From assembly GCA_019247245.1 (NCBI GenBank), contig JAFAPF010000353.1, positions 1-6,225 of the forward strand: a stretch of 6,225 nucleotides of DNA. The letters run 5' to 3'. The position numbers and the translations under genes were made by a program. The notes under the pieces are model-generated. The model made no database searches, was not told the origin of the DNA, and saw only the letters and a list, made by a program, of their open reading frames with translations. Below, one piece after another: positions 1 to 5,242 of the stretch (positions are counted from its first letter, which is position 1; every line of letters starts with the position of its first letter). The stretch is from Rubrobacter sp. GTDB taxonomy: Bacteria; Actinomycetota; Rubrobacteria; Rubrobacterales; Rubrobacteraceae.

Positions 1-274
1 CACTTTCGTGGGTTTAGTTGTCACCTCGGATCTTTTCTACGATCCGGAGGAGGAACCGTCATCCTTGTGGAGCGACCTCGGGGTCCTCGCGGTGGAGATG
101 GAGGCGGCAGCGATCTTCACGCTCTCCGCCATGCGGGGGATACGAGCTGGCTGTTTGCTTACGGTCTCGAACACTATAGGCTCAGGAGAGGCGAGGATAG
201 AAGATAGGGGCTTGAGGGATGCGGTAGACGATATGATGGAGCTGGCGCTGGAGGTACTCGACGCCTTAAACTAG
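1..274 (+). CDS. Nucleoside phosphorylase (PNP/UDP family), 3' end only
   Basis: The frame is open from the left edge of the window (first whole codon at base 2), so about 90 C-terminal residues of a longer protein are seen; the family usually has about 240-290. The signature VEMEAAA (bases 92-112), whose Glu-Met-Glu contacts the ribose in uridine and purine nucleoside phosphorylases, is intact. It is followed by the usual helix and a TVSN strand. The family cleaves nucleosides with phosphate to give a free base and ribose 1-phosphate in the cytoplasm (purine or pyrimidine salvage). In DeoD-type enzymes the last position of that strand is the catalytic Asp (TVSD); here it is Asn, so the substrate cannot be assigned and may not be adenosine. 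The stop lies 57 bases before the BchN-like start, close enough for a shared transcript. The family is secure; the substrate is open. Confidence 0.85.
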   Translation, partial: TFVGLVVTSDLFYDPEEEPSSLWSDLGVLAVEMEAAAIFTLSAMRGIRAGCLLTVSNTIGSGEARIEDRGLRDAVDDMMELALEVLDALN

Positions 275-331
275 TGTCTCTTTGGGGGAGAGTAGGGAAG
301 TTGGAACCCGCGGAGGATTTCGGGAGAGCCA

Positions 332-1672
332 TTGACGATCCTTAACGAATCAGGAGTACCGGATGTTGTCTCCCCTTTGTGGGGTCTCGCTGGGCTCGCA
401 GAGAGGCTTCCGGGCGCCCTCTTCGTGGTGATAGGTACCCGTGCGGACGTACACCTTGCTCAGTCCCTCTCCGGCTTTCTCCCCGGTTTTCCAGCAGACC
501 AGCCCTACGGCGTTATTGGTGTGCATCCCCGAGTGGTATTCATGGTTTTAGAGCCGGAGGAGAAGCTGGCCAGCGGCGCTTTGGCCTCGCGCGTGGTCGA
601 GGCGGCAGACTCGCGGCGCGGTGTGGGGTTTGTATTGCTGATTACGTGCCGCTCCGTAGGCTTGCTTGGGGTGGATGCGAGCTTCGAAGCCGAGCTCAGC
701 CAACGTCGCCTTGCCCTACCTGTGCGGGCTGTCGTCCCCGACACCGGTATCAGTGGTTTCGGCGTGCTCTCTACGAGTCTCGAGGACAGCGTGATCCGGA
801 CCCTTATCGAGCTGTGTCCTATGGGCGGCTCCGAGCCTAAAGAAGAACGATCCTACTCCAAAGGAAACCTCTTCGGAAAGCTCCGGGGCCAGCCAGGGAG
901 AAGGATGTCCAGGGAGAGAAGCATACGCCGCCCGGTCATCCTTCTCGGTGCCCTACCCGGTCCTCAGGAGGAGCTGACCGCCGAGCTCGAGTGGGTGGGG
1001 GTCGAGGTGGTCGGATGGTTACCGGGTCCGGACGCGGACTGGCTGCCGCCTATCGACGAGGAGGCATTTGTGGCTACGGCGGACCCGTACCTCACCGGGG
1101 CCTACCGTACGACTGAGGAGCGCGGTGCCACCTCAATCAAGACTCTTCTACCAATAGGTGTGGACGGTACAGCCCGCTTTATCCAGGACGTTGCCGCCTG
1201 GACTGGACATGGGACAGGCGAGTCAGACCGGGCTCGTCAGGTCTGGGAGGAACTGGAGCCCTTGAGAAACCGCATCCGCGGTAAGCGCATCTTTTTCACT
1301 GGTGATACGGGACTAGAGGTGCCACTGGCCCGATTTTTAGCCAACGCTGGAGCGGTAATCCTCGAAGTCGGAACACCACGGCTGGATAAGCGGTTCCTTG
1401 CGGCGGAGCTGGCGGCGTTGGGGGAGGACGTGGATGTGGTCGAATCTCCGGAGTGGCAAGCACAGCTCAATCGAATAGACGCTGCCCGGCCAGACATGGT
1501 AGTGGCGAGTCCGGGGCTCTACGTTCCACTTGTGGCTCGCGGACACTTGTGTCGCTCTTCGCTGGATCTCCTATCTTTAGGAGTCCATGGCTACGAAGGC
1601 GCCCATCGCGTCTTAGAGCTCTTCGCCCGGACCTTCGAGCGAGCTGAGGGGTTGGACGCCCTCAACCTGTGA
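332..1672 (+). CDS. bchN: BchN-like subunit of a nitrogenase-like (DPOR-type) reductase with altered cluster ligands
   Basis: 446 residues, close to the usual BchN length of about 420-470. In DPOR, BchN pairs with BchB in an N2B2 complex that takes electrons from the BchL iron protein and reduces ring D of protochlorophyllide. Similarity runs end to end: an N-terminal segment with FVVIGTR (31-37), a middle strand ending LLITC (102-106), a basic linker (about 165-200), then LLGALPGPQEE, GKRIFFTGD, LARFLANAG, EVGTPRLDK and a C-terminal GVHGYEG segment, all in BchN order. Aligned with BchN, cluster Cys26 is Ser14 and Cys51 is Asp39; only Cys112 is kept, as Cys106. The FTQGED motif reads STSLED (147-152). 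The TTG start is the only reasonable one after the in-frame stop at 293-295; GGAGG at 312-316 is rather distant and a GGGAGA at 322-327 is closer. The BchB-like partner starts 18 bases after the stop. The homology is confident; reduction of protochlorophyllide is doubtful. Confidence 0.88.
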   Translation: MTILNESGVPDVVSPLWGLAGLAERLPGALFVVIGTRADVHLAQSLSGFLPGFPADQPYGVIGVHPRVVFMVLEPEEKLASGALASRVVEAADSRRGVGFVLLITCRSVGLLGVDASFEAELSQRRLALPVRAVVPDTGISGFGVLSTSLEDSVIRTLIELCPMGGSEPKEERSYSKGNLFGKLRGQPGRRMSRERSIRRPVILLGALPGPQEELTAELEWVGVEVVGWLPGPDADWLPPIDEEAFVATADPYLTGAYRTTEERGATSIKTLLPIGVDGTARFIQDVAAWTGHGTGESDRARQVWEELEPLRNRIRGKRIFFTGDTGLEVPLARFLANAGAVILEVGTPRLDKRFLAAELAALGEDVDVVESPEWQAQLNRIDAARPDMVVASPGLYVPLVARGHLCRSSLDLLSLGVHGYEGAHRVLELFARTFERAEGLDALNL

Positions 1673-1690
1673 GGAACGAATAAGTAGAAT

Positions 1691-3136
1691 ATGAGAATCC
1701 TGCGGGGCATATATGAGGGGCCTGGGAGCCACGGCATCCTGCGGGTGGCGGCGAGCATGAGAAGGGTACACGCCGTCCTGCGGGCGTACCCGAGCGAGGG
1801 GGGCTTCCTGGCGCTCCACGGAGCCTGGACGCACTCCGGGGAGCCGGCGCCGGTCTCTTTAAGCCCGATCTGGGACCGGCCGGAAGAGTCGCAGCGACCA
1901 GGTGAGTTGGCTCGCGACCTCTCCTGGATCGCGCGACGCCGTCCCGAGGCAGATGCCTTGATCTTCGCGCGCTCGGAGTCGGCGCTCCTCTCGGGCGAGG
2001 GAGCGCCTATCCTAGCCTTCCCCGAAAACCCGGAGAGCGACCGCTCTCCGAAGCTCGTAATTTGCGAGTGGGAATCCCCCAATATGCGGGAGTTGGAAGC
2101 CTCCGATCTAGCTCTTATGGAGCTTGTAAGAGCCCATACTCCAAACCAACCGAAGAGTTTGGCTCCTACGGTTAACATTTTCGGACCGCCTATTTTCGGG
2201 CCGAACGCTGCGGCGGAGGTAGCGGAGGTAGAGCGCATCCTGGGCCTAATCGGGGTCGATGTGAACGCCCGGGTGCCGCTTGGGGCTTCGGTCGATGATC
2301 TTTCGCGTCTCACCCGGGCGTGGGCGAATGTGGTGCTGTACCGCGAGGCTGGTGAGTCGGCATCTCTATACCTCCAGGATGAGTTCGGTATGCCGCGGGT
2401 GACGACGCCACCTGTGGGGTCGGTGGGGACAGGTGCGGTCGTAAGGGCCGTCGGCGAACTATGCTCTTTGGACCGCTTACAGGTCCAAAGGGCTGTATGG
2501 GCGGAGCTCGCCCGGACGGCGAAGCTGCCGTGGTACGCCCGGCTGGTCGTGCCCGAGACCTTCCGGGGGCGTCGAGTGGCACTTTTCGGGGACTTCACCT
2601 ACACGACAGGTCTCGGCTACACCTTGGCTCGCGAGGTCGGTTTCAAGGTAGCATGGGCGGGTACGTACCTCAAGTATTTGGAGAAAGACTTCCTCTTCCA
2701 CGCTGCTACTTTCACCGATGAGGCATTCGTTGAGGATGATCCCCAGGCTGTGGCCGCTCGCGTCGAGGCCACAACTCCCGATCTCCTCATAGGGACGCAC
2801 CTGGAAGAAGAGATCGCCGATGCGCTGGGCATGCCCTTTTTGCCCCTTTGTCCCCCTGTAGTGGAGCATCCGTTCGCAGAGCGACCACTTATGGGTTACG
2901 CTGGTTCGAGTATCGTGGCTGACGCTATCGACGGCGCTTTGCGGGCACCGTGGGAGCTGCGTGGAGAACCTGAGCCTGCCGTAAGCGGGCTTTCGTGGAC
3001 AGACGAAGCGTTGGAGGAGCTGGGGGAGATACCGGCCTTCTTGAGGGGCCGAGCGCGTAGGCTTGCTGAGGAGCACGCCCGGGCGCTAAACTCGCCCGAA
3101 GTGACGCCGGAGATTCTGGAAGAGAGTCGCTCCTGA
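1691..3136 (+). CDS. bchB: BchB-like subunit of a nitrogenase-like (DPOR-type) reductase with C-terminal PCP_red domain
   Basis: 481 residues; BchB is usually about 500-540. The N-terminus matches the family closely (YEGPGSHGILRVA at 8-20, then RRVHAVL), which fixes the ATG start despite a weak ribosome site (GAGGA at 1671-1675). Further family blocks are NMRELEASD (131-139), PTVNIFG, GASVDDLSRLTRAW, YLQDEFGMP, GRRVALFGDFT (293-303), WAGTYLKY and GYAGSS. Residues 435-481 (SWTDEALEEL, IPAFLRGRARR) form the small PCP_red domain found at the end of BchB. In DPOR this subunit gives the fourth cluster ligand (Asp36) and part of the substrate pocket. Here residue 36 is Glu (bases 1796-1798), the conserved Cys95 aligns with Ser95, and the Asp of the WF-RS-D motif aligns with Val287. 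It probably forms a tetramer with the BchN-like protein encoded just upstream; no BchL-like partner is present here. BchZ is an alternative relative, but the PCP_red sequence and N-terminus look more like BchB. Confidence 0.9.
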   Translation: MRILRGIYEGPGSHGILRVAASMRRVHAVLRAYPSEGGFLALHGAWTHSGEPAPVSLSPIWDRPEESQRPGELARDLSWIARRRPEADALIFARSESALLSGEGAPILAFPENPESDRSPKLVICEWESPNMRELEASDLALMELVRAHTPNQPKSLAPTVNIFGPPIFGPNAAAEVAEVERILGLIGVDVNARVPLGASVDDLSRLTRAWANVVLYREAGESASLYLQDEFGMPRVTTPPVGSVGTGAVVRAVGELCSLDRLQVQRAVWAELARTAKLPWYARLVVPETFRGRRVALFGDFTYTTGLGYTLAREVGFKVAWAGTYLKYLEKDFLFHAATFTDEAFVEDDPQAVAARVEATTPDLLIGTHLEEEIADALGMPFLPLCPPVVEHPFAERPLMGYAGSSIVADAIDGALRAPWELRGEPEPAVSGLSWTDEALEELGEIPAFLRGRARRLAEEHARALNSPEVTPEILEESRS

Positions 3137-3177
3137 GCACAAGCATGATCTGTCGCGGAGACTAGAGGGAGAATATC

Positions 3178-3444
3178 TTGGGCATAAGAGACTTCATCCA
3201 GTACCTCCAAGAGCATCGGGAGAAGGCGGAGAAGCCGGAAGCGCTCTCATACACCGAGCGTGAGAAGATCCTGCGTGAGGCGGAGCTAATGGTCGGAATG
3301 GCCGAGGCGGCGATTAAAGAGCTGGAGTCGGTCGTGGCCAACCGACGTATCAACCTCCCAGAAGAGCACGCCGTACGCTTTGCTCAGGATGTCTTTTTCT
3401 ACCTCAAGGGCGAAGAAGAGAGGATTAAAGAGAAGGTCCGCTGA
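3178..3444 (+). CDS. Small charged helical protein of unknown function, linked to the BchN/BchB-like genes
   Basis: 88 residues that I do not recognise. The start is TTG with a good ribosome site (GAGGGAG at 3165-3171, 6 bases before). The protein is rich in Glu, Lys and Arg, has no Cys or Trp, and looks almost wholly alpha-helical: a first helix (about 2-18), a long amphipathic helix after LSYTEREKI (about 26-54) that could be a coiled coil, then a third helix (about 61-87) containing VRFAQDVFFYL and a charged tail. There is no signal peptide, membrane segment or metal-binding motif, so it is probably cytoplasmic. It begins 41 bases after the BchB-like gene on the same strand and is followed by a hairpin, so it is likely the last gene of that transcript. 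A role as an accessory or regulator of the reductase is inferred from position only. The reading frame itself is well supported. Confidence 0.75.
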   Translation: MGIRDFIQYLQEHREKAEKPEALSYTEREKILREAELMVGMAEAAIKELESVVANRRINLPEEHAVRFAQDVFFYLKGEEERIKEKVR

Positions 3445-3491
3445 CCCTCTCCGAAGCATCCCAGGAGGGTAGTTAGCACCATATTTGAAGC

Positions 3492-3526
3492 CCGGTGCGG
3501 CTCAGCAACCGTGTGGGCTGCACCGG
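3492..3526. terminator. 13-bp hairpin between convergent genes, possible bidirectional terminator
   Basis: CCGGTGCGGCTCA (3492-3504) pairs with 3514-3526 in a continuous 13-bp stem that includes two G-U pairs, with a 9-base loop. Its right arm ends one base before the stop codon of the minus-strand gene, and it lies 47 bases after the stop of the 88-residue protein. On the plus strand a run of five T (3538-3542) follows 11 bases after the stem, too far for a classic terminator; on the minus strand there is no T run. The position between convergent genes favours termination for both, but the weak U-tract makes this tentative. Confidence 0.5.
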
Positions 3527-3871
3527 TCAGCTGAGACTTTTTAAGAGTATCGCTCTTGTTGAGGAGAATTCGTGCCCGTCTAGAAACTGCTCCATAATAC
3601 CTTCGAGACCAGCCATACGACGTCTCCGCAGCGGAGGGTGGCGTATGGTGATCCTGACGGTCTTGCCGGTGACTTCGGAATCTACCTCAAGAGCGTCAAC
3701 CTCGTTGGAGAGGAAGATGTCAGTGAGGACGGCCTCGGCGGCGACGGCGAGGTCACTCAGGGAACCACCACGCAGCCCGCCCACAGCGGCCGCCCACGCG
3801 ATGAAGTGACGGACCTCACCAGCGCGGGCAAGGTCTGCTGGGAACTCTCTTTTGTACGACGCTTGGCTCAT
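3527..3871 (-). CDS. Small protein resembling a degenerate anti-sigma (RsbW/SpoIIAB-type GHKL) domain
   Basis: 114 residues; RsbW-like anti-sigma kinases are usually about 130-160. The opening FPADLARAGEVRHFIAWAA, a second helix LSDLAVAAEAVLTDIF, a strand pair (ALEVDSEV and KTVRITIRHP) and a closing GLEGIMEQFLDGHEFSS segment follow the order of RsbW-like ATPase domains. The key ATP-binding parts are poor: the N-box Asn appears to be Asp (LTD), its Glu is one position off, and where the DxGxG box is expected there is HPPLRRRRM. If related, it may bind a partner protein without kinase activity. The ATG start has no clear ribosome site. A TATACC element ends 9 bases before it, so the message could be leaderless. 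It is divergent from the HtrA gene and convergent with the 88-residue gene. The long open frame is plausible; the family call is tentative. Confidence 0.5.
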   Translation of the reverse strand: MSQASYKREFPADLARAGEVRHFIAWAAAVGGLRGGSLSDLAVAAEAVLTDIFLSNEVDALEVDSEVTGKTVRITIRHPPLRRRRMAGLEGIMEQFLDGHEFSSTRAILLKSLS

Positions 3872-3935
3872 GCTGTAAGGGTATACTCAAAGGGCGGCGT
3901 TTGCTGGAAACGGAACTTCAACGGCTGATTCTTCG

Positions 3936-3941
3936 TATAGT
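3936..3941 (+). promoter_or_regulatory. Candidate -10 element for htrA
   Basis: TATAGT matches the TATAAT consensus at five of six positions and would give a leader of roughly 35-40 bases ending at the HtrA ribosome site. No good -35 hexamer is seen at the expected distance, so this is weak. Confidence 0.22.
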
Positions 3942-3971
3942 CTTCCGACAAACGGCGCCGCTACGGTCGAC

Positions 3972-3978
3972 AGGAGGT
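3972..3978 (+). promoter_or_regulatory. Ribosome binding site deciding the TTG start of htrA
   Basis: AGGAGGT is a full-strength Shine-Dalgarno sequence seven bases before TTG at 3986. The TTG is directly followed by codons for KRRR and a hydrophobic stretch, the expected N-terminus of a membrane-anchored protease, so a TTG start is well supported. Confidence 0.8.
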
Positions 3979-3985
3979 AAAAAGG

Positions 3986-5107
3986 TTGAAACGGAGAAGA
4001 GCTCTTTTTCCGGTGCTGGTCGTGGCGCTGGTTGCGGCGGTGGCCGTGGCAGTGCTTGTGGGGTACATGTTAGAGAGGGGAGGGGAGCCAGGCGATAAGG
4101 CTCAGAACGTCGCGCAGGAGGTACCCAAACCGTCGGCGGAGGTCCCCGAAGACGAACCCGTTGCGCAGGTAGCAGCACAGGTTGGACCCAGCGTCGTACA
4201 GATCAACGTGCGGCAGGCGGCGCAGGTTACGCCCTTCGGTCCTCAGGAAGGTGAGGGTATAGGTAGCGGCGTGATCTATCGCAAAGATGGTTACATAATC
4301 ACGAACTACCACGTGGTCCAGGACGCCAACGAGGTCAACGTTGCCTTTGCCGATGGCTCCACGGAACGTGGCCAAGTGGTGGGGGGCGATCCGTCCACCG
4401 AGATCGCGGTGGTCAAGGTGGACCGTAACAACCTTCCCTCGGCGAAGTTCACTGAGGGCAAGGATCTCGCTCCGGGACAGCTTGCGGTCGCTATTGGAAG
4501 CCCACAGGGCTTCCAGTCCACCGTCACCTCGGGGGTCATTAGCGGTCTCAACCGCGAGGTACCGGCCCGGCTCACCGGTGGCCAGCAGGAGGCGGCGCTG
4601 GTCGACCTGATTCAAACCAGTGCTCCGATCTCTCCGGGCAACTCCGGTGGTGCACTGGCCGACCGAAGCGGCGAGATCGTCGGCATCAACGTCGCGTATC
4701 TGCCCCCCGATCAGACGGGAGCTGAGAGCATAGGGTTCGCCATTCCCTCGGATACAGCGACCTCGGTAGCAGACCAACTCATCAGTAGTGGTCAGGTCTC
4801 GAGCCCATACCTTGGGATCAGGTACACTGATCTTACCCAAGATATCGCTGATCGGTTCGACCTCTCGGTGCAGAGCGGAGTGATAGTCACCGAGGTCGAA
4901 CGTGGCAGCCCCGCCGATAGCGCCGGGCTGCGTTCCGAGGACGTAATAACTGCTCTCGACTCCACCAAGATTAAGAACTCTGGCGACTTGCTCGGTGCCC
5001 TGCGCGGCTACAAGCCCGGCGACACGGTAACCCTCACCGTGCTCCGCGGCGGGACTGACAGCGAAACGAACATCGAAGTTAAGCTCGGCGATCGTAGTAA
5101 ACGCTAA
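3986..5107 (+). CDS. htrA: HtrA/DegP-type (S1C) serine protease, membrane-anchored, one PDZ domain
   Basis: 373 residues, typical for actinobacterial HtrA proteins. Order: a basic start KRRR, one membrane segment (about 6-27), an Ala/Pro/Glu-rich linker (about 28-58), a chymotrypsin-like protease domain (about 59-265), and a PDZ domain (about 273-370, from SPYLGIRYTDL to the end). Such proteins degrade or refold damaged proteins outside the membrane, and the PDZ domain recognises exposed C-termini. The nucleophile is Ser220 in GNSGGAL and the base is His109 in TNYHVV. The third member of the triad, normally Asp in a (S/T)D(L/I)A motif, is Glu139 in STEIAVV (codon 4400-4402); its 30-residue distance from the His equals that of E. 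coli DegP (105 to 135). The protease may be weaker than usual or serve mainly as a chaperone. It is divergent from the possible anti-sigma gene and 135 bases before the metal exporter gene. Confidence 0.95.
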   Translation: MKRRRALFPVLVVALVAAVAVAVLVGYMLERGGEPGDKAQNVAQEVPKPSAEVPEDEPVAQVAAQVGPSVVQINVRQAAQVTPFGPQEGEGIGSGVIYRKDGYIITNYHVVQDANEVNVAFADGSTERGQVVGGDPSTEIAVVKVDRNNLPSAKFTEGKDLAPGQLAVAIGSPQGFQSTVTSGVISGLNREVPARLTGGQQEAALVDLIQTSAPISPGNSGGALADRSGEIVGINVAYLPPDQTGAESIGFAIPSDTATSVADQLISSGQVSSPYLGIRYTDLTQDIADRFDLSVQSGVIVTEVERGSPADSAGLRSEDVITALDSTKIKNSGDLLGALRGYKPGDTVTLTVLRGGTDSETNIEVKLGDRSKR

Positions 5108-5136
5108 GACCAGGAACCCAAAGGCGATTATCGTGC

Positions 5137-5178
5137 GGCCGAGGAGGTGCAAGAATAAAACACATGCGCCTCCTTGGT
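5137..5178 (+). promoter_or_regulatory. Leader hairpin upstream of the cation exporter, with an alternative pairing to its ribosome site
   Basis: GCCGAGGAGGTGC (5137-5149) pairs with 5166-5178 in a 13-bp stem with three G-U pairs and a 16-base A-rich loop. No T run follows, so it is not a standard terminator of htrA. The right arm contains CGCCTCC (5167-5173), which is also perfectly complementary to GGAGGCG at 5226-5232, the ribosome site of the exporter gene. The two pairings exclude each other, as in a translational switch. The complementarity is visible in the sequence; any function is inferred. Confidence 0.4.
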
Positions 5179-5235
5179 GCAGCCTGGGACAGCTTTCGGG
5201 CTCTGGTCCGCCTGAGACAGTGTTCGGAGGCGTAG
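5164..5235 (+). CDS. Possible 23-residue leader peptide before the cation exporter gene
   Basis: An ATG at 5164 opens a 23-codon frame (MRLLGAAWDSFRALVRLRQ, then CSEA) that stops with TAG at 5233-5235, seven bases before the exporter start. An AGGAGGTG lies upstream, but its distance to the ATG (about 15 bases) is long and it is inside the left arm of the leader hairpin. Ribosomes translating this frame would open the hairpin and cover the exporter ribosome site. Short frames like this arise often by chance, and I recognise no family. Confidence 0.18.
   Translation: MRLLGAAWDSFRALVRLRQCSEA
5226..5230 (+). promoter_or_regulatory. Ribosome binding site of the cation exporter gene
   Basis: GGAGG lies 12 bases before ATG 5243, somewhat far. 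The chosen start gives a short His-containing N-terminus (THSHG) that is common in this transporter family; the next in-frame ATG, at 5288, lacks a comparable site. Confidence 0.55.
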
Positions 5236-5242
5236 ACGCTCT

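Larger units (their letters stand above)
3872..3985. promoter_or_regulatory. Divergent intergenic region between the anti-sigma-like gene and htrA
   Basis: 114 bases that must hold the start signals of two divergent genes. It contains the self-complementary GTATAC (3881-3886), readable as TATACT on the plus strand and TATACC on the minus strand, and a TATAGT at 3936-3941. No convincing -35 box lies at the standard 16-18 base spacing from any of them. I see no clear operator repeat. Confidence 0.35.

Noticed and set aside
1591..2598. 335-codon minus-strand frame antisense to the BchB-like gene
   Set aside because: Its product is Ser/Arg/Pro-rich low-complexity sequence, typical of a shadow frame.
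3862..3887. Plus-strand promoter CTTGGC ... TATACT for htrA
   Set aside because: The spacing of 14 bases is too short and the -35 match is poor.
3495..3928. Two plus-strand frames opposite the anti-sigma-like gene
   Set aside because: They lack ribosome sites and coherent domains; the minus-strand frame has an ordered helix/strand pattern resembling a known fold.
5209..5232. Small stem CGCCT/AGGCG over the exporter ribosome site
   Set aside because: Only five pairs with a 14-base loop; weaker than the pairing with 5167-5173.
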